Origin: Elysia crispata
Lineage: Eukaryota > Mollusca > Gastropoda > Plakobranchidae
Reading direction: 5' to 3'
Length of the DNA: 64,000 bases
Assembly: GCA_033675545.1 (NCBI GenBank)
Contig: JAWDGP010005105.1
Coordinates: 32,501 to 96,500, forward strand
Shown: positions 48,403 to 64,000 of the stretch, piece after piece
Position numbering within the stretch: the first letter of the stretch is position 1
Layout: the number at the start of each line of letters is the position of its first letter
Translations under genes and position numbers: made by a program
Notes under the pieces: generated by a model
Told to the model about the DNA's origin: nothing
Database searches by the model: none
What the model saw: only the letters and a program-made list of their open reading frames with translations

Positions 48403-49391
48403 ACCGTCCTCCGTGCACTAAAGAATAAATAAACTGGAGTTCTGAAGCCTATGTTATTACAAACTGATGAAATGAATTAAACAGTTGTCCTAAACAAGTA
48501 ATTATAATATGAATTATGTGGGTACTTAAAATGAATATAAAATGGAGATAAATTCGCCGTTCCTCTTCATTTACCAGTCACATCTTTAGGCAGAGCGGCT
48601 GTTTTCTAATTTCAAGTAATAATTTGTGCTCGTCTCAAATGTATTCACGTACATTATTTGGGACTCTGCGTTTCTTACCAAGGATTATTTACTGAAATAA
48701 TAAGCCCATCGCGGCTTTGTTTTTGAGATACTTAAATCGAGATATAAGTCACTGAGTAACATCATAAGCTAACTTAATGCAAAGATATTGTCCCGCCATT
48801 AACCATCTATTGCGTTTTTTTATATTCGCGAAGTTGAAACGAATATGCTATCTATTTACTTGCAGGGATTCTAAGCACGGAAACAAGTCAGAGTTATTTC
48901 TGTTTATTTAAAGCTAGATAACTACATATTGTTCCAATTCACCAAAGATTTCATTTAAAAAATGTAAAAACTTAGATAAGAGCAAATTTTCTTGGCAATA
49001 CGATCGTTATGACTTTTTTTGTATACAGAAGAATGTCGTTCTTCCTCACATATTATATTCTAGTTTCAGCATTAACAAGAAACTACGCTAGGCAAAGATT
49101 ACCGATTAGATTTTAAAGAGTGATTGAAAATAATCTTGTTCTAATTAGCACCATGGAAAATATTAATAACAAAATTATATTGCTATTGTTTGGGAATTTT
49201 TTTAAATCTCTGGATGATACTTTTACATTCTAACAAGTCAAGAAACTGTGCTAATTCATGACAATCTTCTTGAAACTATTTTTCTTTACCATTGTTATGT
49301 ACTGGTATTCTTAATGCATTGTGTTTTTTTTTTCATCTCCATTTGCTAAATTAAATGAAGGCAGATAACGGGAGGAACTGCTGAACTGAGA
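48403..49391. other. Intergenic stretch upstream of the ASRGL1-like gene
   Basis: AT-rich, no gene seen; the gene's untranslated first exon or promoter could lie here. Confidence 0.5.
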
Positions 49392-49426
49392 ACCAATCAG
49401 ATTACCAACGTCACGTGTTGAGCACA
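49392..49426 (+). promoter_or_regulatory. Candidate proximal promoter/5' UTR: CCAAT box and E-box GTCACGTG
   Basis: CCAAT lies at 49393-49397 and GTCACGTG at 49410-49417, the latter only ten bases before the likely start codon. GTCACGTG is the core bound by TFEB/MiT and USF factors. If transcription starts further upstream these sites would be in the 5' UTR; the start site is not determined. Confidence 0.35.
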
Positions 49427-56058
<6,632 letters not shown>

Positions 56059-56255
56059 TTATATTGGTTCTGGATTGTATATTTTTAGTAAATGACAGTC
56101 TCGTTGTTTTTTTTTCCTTTTAACTTTTCACCAGATCTCTAAAAGTTCGTATAAATTGCATGGATATATCTGAAAGTCAATCTCTAGGGTATGGGGATGA
56201 CTGTAACATGCTCATGTTTGTCCTGTATATTAATAAAAACCTGTTACCCTTAAGA
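56059..56255 (+). terminator. ASRGL1-like 3' UTR and polyadenylation signal
   Basis: AATAAA at 56232-56237 is the first canonical signal after the stop; cleavage is expected within about 25 bases. Confidence 0.6.
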
Positions 56256-56331
56256 AAATTATTTGAAACTGAACTTGTTTAAATTATTGCCTCAATGTAT
56301 GTTCAGTTACAGTCATAGTTGGATTTGCTGA

Positions 56332-56601
56332 TTAAGAAAAACTAATCATCAAACATCTAGCATTAAATATTACAACTGCAATGGTGACCTCTAAAAAAAT
56401 CTCTCTATCTATATTGCCGTCAATATCCAAGTGCTCTGACTTGGACGCCTCGGCTGCTTCTCGGATGTTCGCTGATAGTCTCATCTTTTGTGTTTTATCT
56501 GTCGCTATTGACCTCAGATGGTCGAGGTCGTTCTTGGTTTTGAATTTAGATTCAAAATACACAAATTCATTCGAATAAAAGTACTTGTAAGAAACTTTAG
56601 C
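56332..56601 (-). CDS. Unidentified coding-like segment, minus strand
   Basis: Open from just after a TAA (56602-56604) for about 89 codons. An acceptor-like TTTCTTACAAG precedes 56583, suggesting an exon starting there. The translation is polar and charged (FESKFKTKNDLDHLRS, then SANIREAAEASKSEHLDIDG) and reads like a real soluble protein, unlike the AT-rich noise nearby. No family recognised. It is convergent with the ASRGL1-like gene, whose polyadenylation signal is about 95 bases to the left. It may be an exon of an antisense gene or part of an old element. Confidence 0.3.
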   Translation of the reverse strand, partial: AKVSYKYFYSNEFVYFESKFKTKNDLDHLRSIATDKTQKMRLSANIREAAEASKSEHLDIDGNIDREIFLEVTIAVVIFNARCLMISFS

Positions 56602-57163
56602 TTAATCCGATAACAAAAGACAATCCACTGAGCCGAAGCGCAGTGTCAACAGGTGTTAGCCATGTTGTTCACTTTAAATTATTCATTAATTTTAATTACA
56701 GGCATATCGGACTGTGCCTTTGATGGTGGTGCATAACAATAACGCTAGGTCTAGTTCTTTGGAACCCCTGGATAAAGACACTGAGACAGAATTTTCACCC
56801 ATTTCAACCAATTAAGACAGGCACTTTATATTGGTATTGTTTAAAATGTGTCGATATTTGAACGAATGAGTTGAGATTTGCCATGTTAGCTGTACGTCAT
56901 TCTTCCACTTTGTTTTCTCTTTTGGGTTATGCATATTATGTGTAATTAATTCATTGTAAGCTACATCTGTACATGTCCGAAATGCAAAACAAATTTATGA
57001 TAATCAACGGTGTTTCAGGTTGTTGTTAATATTTTTCACATTCTAGATTTGTGAAAATCTACATTTGAACATAATGAAAATTATTGCCTAATAATTGTTA
57101 ATACGTGTTTCTGGGAATGGGCACAAATGTAAGTCAAAGACAATATGTATTTTTCCAGCAAAA

Positions 57164-57625
57164 CTAAATCCAATATTTTAGAAAAGACAGGATTAAACTT
57201 TCCTTACAAAAACACTGAAATAATACTTTTAAAAGGGTCACGTGACTGATTTTTTCAAAGTTGACGAAGCTGAAAAGCTCAGAGATAGAACATTGGACCA
57301 TCAAGTTCAAAGAGGATTCTAGCGGCTGATCCATGGCTTCACCATCTAATGACGTCTCGTATCTCCAGAACTTGGGCATAATTTGATCCGCTAATTCCAA
57401 AACGTTTGTTGATTGTGTCATGTTGCCGTAGCTTATCTATAAGAGTGCGAGTTCGCCCATTATAATCGTGAATTGATTTGCAGCTTGGACAAATGACTTC
57501 AGGGCTTTAAAATCAGCTTCCGATTTGAAAGCCAAAGACAGTTTATTTATGGTAGGTTTGAATATGTAAAATAGCACAATAGCCAACTCTGTTACAGTTT
57601 CCATTTCAGGATGATACCAGAGCAT
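57164..57625 (-). CDS. Unidentified coding-like segment with one internal stop, minus strand
   Basis: Two open stretches (57437-57625 and 57164-57421) are in the same frame, separated by a single TAG (57437-57439). Together they span about 153 codons in otherwise AT-rich DNA. The upstream part reads HPEMETVTELAIVLFYIF and SEADFKALKSFVQAANQF; the downstream part NVLELADQIMPKFWRYETSL and SISELFSFVNFEKIS. The look is alpha-helical and coding. Either it is a pseudogene, or an intron ends at the CTCTTATAG before 57436 and the two parts are separate exons. Family not recognised. Confidence 0.3.
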
Positions 57626-58328
57626 GATCTAACCATTTTCAATTGGATAATTATGTTGAATCACAATCACATTATGTCTCCATATCAACATAGTTTGGCA
57701 TCAGGTATTACTTCCTTGTACCTAATTGGGTACGTGTCAGTTGTACTTGGTACTGACTCCAGTTTTGGAGCTATTCCATCTTAATTTACTTTTCAAAAAG
57801 GCTTAATTTGTACCGTTTTTTTTCGTAAGCTTAAAGGTTATCGGTAGTTAAGGTTTCGGGCTTGGGATACACTGGTCCCTGGTATCATGCGGAACTTAGT
57901 TTTATGTCTATTGTCAAGGCACCAAATCCCCCTTTCCACCGATCTATCGAAGTCTTCCTTATTTGGATTTAATTGATATGTTTACCAAATCCCTCTAAAC
58001 TGAGAAGAGGATAAGCTCCGAATCGGAAGGGTATGTGGCCCTCCAATCATTCTGTTACATTCTCTTTTGTTTTGCTTCTTGATCAAGTTATAATGATAAA
58101 TACTTTATGCTTTTTTATACTCTTTAATTGAGAACATGATTATTAAGTTTACGTTGCACAAGATTCAAGGTACTTCTTAAAATCAGCTGGTCAAATTGTG
58201 GTCGTTATTTTTTTCACTGTTATCTCCCCTCTACTTATTGGAATCATAGCTTGCAAATGAAAACAATGACTTCGATGTACGTACATGAAGTGATAATTGT
58301 CTGACGGAGGATCAGATCATTATGTTTA

Positions 58329-58329
<1 letters not shown>
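57626..58329. other. Non-coding stretch
   Basis: No gene seen. Confidence 0.5.

Positions 58330-58378
<49 letters not shown>
58330..58378. repeat. (GT)n(AT)n microsatellite
   Basis: Five GT units then about 20 AT units. Confidence 0.97.
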
Positions 58379-58380
<2 letters not shown>

Positions 58381-58967
58381 GGTACTCATTTAAGTATGAT
58401 AAATTTTGATCGCTTTGCCTTGGAAATGCTATCTGTCAGATTATGATTGCGTTCCTCTTAAATAACATTATTTTGTCAAGTCTCGTCTTCGGTGTAGGAT
58501 AGATAAAATCTGTTCTTTGAAACTTCGATGTTGATTTACCCAGAGATCATTCATATCACGGGATGAGGATAGCAAAGTTTCATTATTCACAGTCCCTTTT
58601 CTGTTTAACAAGTCATTTTACTTATCTTCCCAATCTATTTAAGATTATTCTAAACGCTCATCATAAGGATGTGTAGATAGTTCTTGTTTTTGAGAGTTAA
58701 CTGGGTGGCTTTGTGCAGGGAAAAGGTACAAAAATGCAATCTAAACTCTGCGAACTATAATTAAACGAGCTCTGGAAGTACAAAAAGAGGTAAAGCTGTG
58801 CTTTATTAACAACACTTAGGCATTTCACAGCTTTCGATATTATGAGATAATCACACAACTAACATGAAGGTGAAGATAGATGGAAAAGATCTAGTTTATG
58901 AGTGATCAAATCCATTTACTGGGAACAGACAACAGTAATGCAGCTGATGGAAAAATCAGCTTATTTG
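58379..58967. other. Non-coding stretch
   Basis: No gene seen. Confidence 0.5.
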
Positions 58968-58996
58968 AAAAAAAAAAAAAAAAAAAAAAAAAAAAA
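58968..58996 (+). repeat. Poly(A) run, 29 bases
   Basis: Lies immediately 5' of the LINE fragment, not at its 3' end, so it is not that fragment's own tail. Confidence 0.95.
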
Positions 58997-59440
58997 GCGT
59001 GGTGTCAGACAAGGATGTATGCTTTCCCCAACATTTTCTCTCTCTACAGTGAAATGATAATATGCGAAACCTACCAGGATACCTCGGAATTAAAGGAGGA
59101 GGACAAAACGTAAACAACTTGAAATACACCCATGACACTGTATAAGTATAAGTAAAGAAGACTTGCAACTGTTGTTTGACATCGTTGAAAAAGAAGAAAG
59201 CAGAAAGAAAGGATTGGAATTGCGTAGCAAAGGACAGAAGAAATGGTTGTCAGTCGAACCAATGAGTGTCCACGGATCAACATTTTTATCAACGGAAATA
59301 AACTCAATCAAAGGAATCAATGCAGATTCTTGGGTACTTCAAGCTCCATGAGGTACTCAAATATCAAGTGGTGGACGACGAGGGATAGACGAGATGTGCG
59401 GAAGGTCATGATCGCCTACTCTAACGAACACGGCACCTGA
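58997..59440 (+). pseudogene. RTE-like LINE fragment with internal deletion
   Basis: Starts abruptly in the RT core with RGVRQGCMLSP, then across frameshifts IFSLYSEM, GYLGIKGGG and KYTHDTV (decayed YADD box). It continues with LQLLFDIV, VVSRTNECP, INIFINGNKLNQRNQCRFLG and then jumps to DRRDVRKVMIAYSNEHGT and a TGA (59438-59440), the extreme C terminus of this family. Some 150 residues of thumb and C-terminal region between FLG and DRRDV are missing. It belongs to the same family as the scrap at 27865-28095, which covers part of what is missing here. Confidence 0.85.
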
Positions 59441-60309
59441 CTGATTGAACTGTACATCAGTTGACTTCTCGTGCGCTCCAGAGTACCCGTACTCTTCATT
59501 GAGATTTTTTTTTTAACATTATTGGAAGAAAATAGGCCTACTGCAAAAGAACTTTCAGTTATGTCTTAATTGTGTATTTTAAACCTTTCAAGGTCAAACT
59601 TTTGTTAACTTTGTGAGTACTCCTGAAAACTTAGTTATGTTTTTAAAGACTCAACAATAAAAACGAAGAGAAAATTTACTGCATGACCCTTCATAAAGAA
59701 TCTTTTTTAAAGACATTAAATGAATACGTCTATTGTATAATATGTAAGCAGACATTCCATGCAACAACAGCAACAATTTTAACTGAACTTTTTGATTCTC
59801 GATCAACTGGTGTCGATCACAATAATCCAATAAGCGTTAGACAGAAATAAACATCTTTATAAAATTATTTTATCAGGACTTAAAATAAATTGGGACCTTG
59901 ACTAACCGTAAATCTTTAAATAAGAAGTTAAAATTTTAGTTAACTACTTGATTTTAAATACGAATCTTAAAAAATCACATCCACAAAAAGTCAAAACAAA
60001 CAAACAAACAAACAAAAAAAAAACAAGCATATCATCTCAAAGGATTCAAGCTAAGCAGCTCAAGAGGATGAAAAGGCAACCTTCTTTTAAAACATATTGA
60101 ATTACAGAGTATTCATTACAGGTATCAAAGGGCAAAAATAATATCGTTGAAAAAGATCTCTTGGTGGGCCTACCGTTAAACGTTTAACGCCAGGTAGCCA
60201 AGTCAATTTAAAAACCTCATTGGCATGCAAATTTCACAGATAATTTTGTTTGATTAGCGGTTTAACAGGTAGGATGATCTGCTACGAGCTGTAATATAAA
60301 CCTTTAGAT
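59441..60309. other. Non-coding stretch
   Basis: AT-rich; a CAAA run near 59997-60013. No gene seen. Confidence 0.5.
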
Positions 60310-60339
60310 TAAAAAATTAAATTCCAATTCGGACCACCC

Positions 60340-60890
<551 letters not shown>

Positions 60891-61309
60891 ACTGCTAGTA
60901 CTTTTATTACTTTTAGTGCTACCCTTTGTATTGTTACTATTATTATTTTTATTATTAGCTTAGGCCTATAACTTTTAATACATTTTGACAACTCTTGATT
61001 CAGTTTGCATTTCTGAAATTAAACATGTTGAGCTAATGCGATATTGCGATTATTGCCTTGAAGACACAAAAAAATGCATCATTGGAAAGGAAGTAAAGTT
61101 TGAGAATGAAATTTTACATGCAGCACATAATGATAAACTTCATCGAACTAAAGAATCAATTTTCAGGTTCCAGTAGCTTTGAGTTTCCGGACTCGTCACA
61201 TCAGATTTGCAATCCTAATCGGATGAAGATAGACATAACGTTAGATCTAGCCAAAATTTTCTCACTTTACTACGAATCATAACATCGATTAGATTTAGGC
61301 TTATCGATT
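60891..61309. other. Non-coding stretch upstream of a candidate first exon
   Basis: Two overlapping frames of about 60 codons, unassigned. Confidence 0.4.
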
Positions 61310-61600
61310 TTTTGAAACAAACCGATAGTACACAGTCAACTGTTTTGGGTTGGGGCGTTGACTGGCGGAAGATACGTGCAGTCAATCAGTCTGGGCGAGC
61401 GAAGCTGAGAAAGATCTGTGACAGAGCCCTGCAAAAGGCCCTTAGTTCATTTTATTTTTATCTAGATCTTAGATCTCGGAAACGAGTGAAAAGCTATTAA
61501 ACCGAGGAAAATCAAGAGTCGAGAGATCAGGCTAAATTTGGACAGTGAAGACTGTTTTTTTGACATCATGGTCGAGTCTAAAAGTAAAAGCGACTTGTTG
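61310..61600 (+). CDS. Candidate first exon: 5' UTR plus 11 codons, then a strong donor
   Basis: ATG at 61568 in a favourable context (ATCATGG) is followed by 10 further codons (MVESKSKSDLL) and a perfect donor TTG|GTAAGT at 61601. The preceding 250 bases are GC-richer than the surroundings and include CGAGCG and CTGGCGG words. Short charged N termini on a first exon are common in animal genes, but no second exon is recognised before the window ends, so the product is unknown. The true transcription start is not visible; the left limit given is approximate. Confidence 0.3.
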
Positions 61601-62060
61601 GTAAGTACCGGTTTCATTTTTCTTTTTCCTAGAATCTAGATTAGATACATAGATCTAGATCTGCCCATCATGAATAGATGATAGATCTAGACACAAAATT
61701 TAAGTATTTGATCTATAACTAGATCTAGAATTGTTTGATTAGATTTCTAGATAGTTCAAGGAAAAAAAATTATTGATCACTTGGGATGGAAGTTGCATCT
61801 CTACACCCTTTCGGTTCCCCCATCCCATGATCTAAAGAAGTGAAAAAATACAGTCCAACAGTTTCGTTACATCCTCCTAACAAGTAAATTAAATAATCCT
61901 AGATTTACAGAAAAATAGTCCAACATTACATAATGAGAATTGTGTTTTTAGTTTTTTTTTTTCTTTTTTTTTTTTGTTTCTTTTTTGTTTTTTGTTTTTT
62001 TCAATCATCTTTAATCATTCAGTGCTTCAATGATAGAAGCTGTTTTAATCTAGATCTATT
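61455..62060. repeat. Second AGATCT / CTAGAT palindromic cluster
   Basis: Copies near 61460, 61633, 61651, 61682, 61719, 61747 and 62048. It has the same words as 2160-2680. Confidence 0.7.
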
Positions 62061-64000
62061 AAAATCCAAGTAATACCGAAACACTGTGCAGTGCTTTGCT
62101 GAGGTTTGTAAAGACATGAATAGGCTTTTATCAATCAATCTCATCACACAATGGTATGAAATTATGAAGCGTCTTGTACGTTTAATTCAGTTACTGATTC
62201 GCAGAGTGACTTACTGATATATATTCAGGAACATAGTCAGAATGGGGTAAAGATGTATAGTCCCATTCACATTGAGTTGACAGTGACACATTGTGTAATA
62301 AACCATGGGAAGAATGCTAACAACAAACATAAAAAAGATGTCAAACTTATTTTTGCAATATTGGAAAAATTCTAATATCACATTCACAAGTAGTTCTAAA
62401 TATATTAATCTGAAAACAAAGCAGGCCAAGCTTTATTTTTCTTATTTTTTACTCTGGTCTGGGCTATGTTACTACTGACAGCGGACTGAAAAAAATTCAT
62501 TTTCATGTCTTCCAAAGCTCTAAACTCCTCCAAACTTGGACAGTTGTGTTGACCATTTTGCCCCACCATTCCCATTTTTAAACTGAATGTGACTTAAAAA
62601 GGATCAGACTGACAGTTGTATTTGCCAGGGCAAGTGGCCTTCAAGTATGACACTGCCTACCAATGTTTTGAGAACAGGGAAGAAACAGTGAAAGAAATAC
62701 TTATCATATGTTTCAGTACCCTATTAAGTCAACTGCTATAAAAAACACATTACTTAGGTTTAATTTTACAGGTTAACTTAAACTTATGTGGAGACAAAGG
62801 TCTGCAAGTTAAACATACCAATGTTTAGAGAAGAAACATTTTTGAAAGAAAAAAAAAAAGGGATGAAAACAGCTATGCCTTAGTCCTATCTCTCTCTCTT
62901 TTTTTTCGTGAAGATCTTTTCACTTTGCTGACTCTTGAATGTAAGAGGAGTATGCTCTAGTTATATTAAAGCTGTGCTGACTGTTACAATAATAAGCATA
63001 ATTTTCTTTCTCCTTTGGGTTGCGCCATATAGAAAAGTCAACAGTCAGTTGGCATTTAATATCGTTACTATGTGTCACCACAAAATTTTTACCTTTTTTT
63101 TTTAAATGAAATTAAGACTCTTCTTTGTCACTTGTCATAATGTCGTTTTGTTTGGTCCCGACCTGTATCTCCAAGTTCCTGTTATCTTTTTTGTTTGTCA
63201 TAGTGCGCTCTTATTCCATCGATCTGAAACCTTTTTGCATATCGAATCGGGCAAGTCATAATTATCAGTATAGTGAAATTCATTCATCAGGGCATATTTA
63301 GTAATGGTATAAAATGCATAAAAATCTCTTATGTTTTTGAAGGGAAAAGCTTTTCGGCGTCAAAGGGGCACAAAAGACTGCAGATTTAATGATGAGCTTA
63401 ATATTGTTCATAATCTGTGTACGTGTAGTATCAATAGTGGACAAGCGGTCCAAGGAAACCAGCTCTGTCATCACTCGTATATCCTACTAATGCCTTGAAA
63501 TGGATTTAGAAATCAATGCCTACTTCCAAGCTTCCTGCACGCTGTTTATCGGTGGTGTAAAACTGTGTTGAATGCAAATTTGTGTGTGAGTGTGAATTGG
63601 TTCTGAAATAGTATGAAACCTCAGATTTTAAGCGAATCTCGTGCAGAAAGTGCTAAGTCGGAGAAGAGAGACTTTGTAATGGAGTGGTAGTAATGTATAC
63701 GCGACAGTTTTATGGATTATAATCAAATGATTTATCTTATGAGGAGACACTGTACTTCTTCACGTTCTACACAGCTACTGTGCAGGAATGCATTCATTAA
63801 TACATGGTATCAGATCGGTAGGCTATATTATATTGTTTGGTCTTTCAAATTTCATTGAAGGTTAGGAACACACCCTAGTACTTGAGAGAGAACAAGAGAA
63901 ACGGGCATTCAACGGAAAAGCATTCTTTTTAGAGAGGCATACCTTGAGAATCTTAGAATTTGAGGAAACAAACAGGGAGCTGTAAGGAGAAAAAAAAAAG
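62061..64000. other. Non-coding stretch to the window end
   Basis: No gene recognised. A 25-codon frame at 63613-63690 (starting MKPQILSESRAES) has balanced codons and could be a small exon, but nothing around it supports this. Confidence 0.4.

Noticed and set aside
63613..63690. Small 25-codon gene
   Set aside because: Balanced codons but no regulatory or splice context and no homologue known to me.

Overview
The window is eukaryotic and AT-rich. It has GT-AG introns, many transposable-element relics and very long microsatellites, and no bacterial-style operon. Arrays of the palindromic word AGATCTAGATCT, several invertebrate-type LINEs, a mariner, and a Ty3/Gypsy element whose primer-binding site matches the 3' end of tRNA-Ser all fit a mollusc, most likely a gastropod. 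That assignment is inference; no marker gene here fixes the species.

Only one host gene is clear: a six-exon, plus-strand isoaspartyl peptidase/L-asparaginase (ASRGL1-like) at 49427-56058, 323 codons, with all catalytic-pocket residues present and every splice junction GT-AG and in phase. Its introns carry two ATT arrays, a GA array, a 44-bp pyrimidine minisatellite of about 30 units, and on the minus strand a coding-looking exon (52357-52585). Two more minus-strand coding-looking segments (56332-56601, 57164-57625) lie just 3' of the gene. They may be exons of an unrecognised antisense gene or decayed element.

Layout. 0-3.2 kb: microsatellites, a CpG-containing promoter-like patch with E2F and E-box sites, and AGATCT palindromes. 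3.2-9.2 kb: a complete but broken minus-strand Ty3/Gypsy retrotransposon with LTRs, PBS, PPT and TSD, whose reverse transcriptase gene is split by a nested 828-bp inverted-repeat DNA element. 9.2-33 kb: mostly non-coding, with old low-identity duplications, an almost intact mariner (13.9-15.2 kb), a hAT-type MITE (23.8-24.2 kb), a LINE scrap (28 kb) and a 45-bp retroposed hairpin flanked by 11-bp TSDs (30.7 kb). 33-35 kb: a 5'-truncated plus-strand LINE. 35.5-37 kb: a decayed tandem array. 37-44 kb: microsatellites and a possible laminin-like coding relic. 44.1-44.6 kb: seven near-identical 80-bp tandem units beside an L1/Tx1-like relic. 46.2-47.9 kb: a minus-strand RTE-like LINE with 14-bp TSDs. 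49.4-56.3 kb: the ASRGL1-like gene. 58-64 kb: an internally deleted LINE, CTA/CTG trinucleotide arrays and a candidate first exon ending in a strong splice donor (61.6 kb).

The genes do not form a shared pathway. The main story is layered mobile-element insertion around one housekeeping enzyme gene. I found no clearly new biological system; the best candidates for a second look are the nested element in the Gypsy pol, the 45-bp retroposed hairpin, the antisense exon-like segments around ASRGL1, and the 80-bp and 44-bp tandem arrays.
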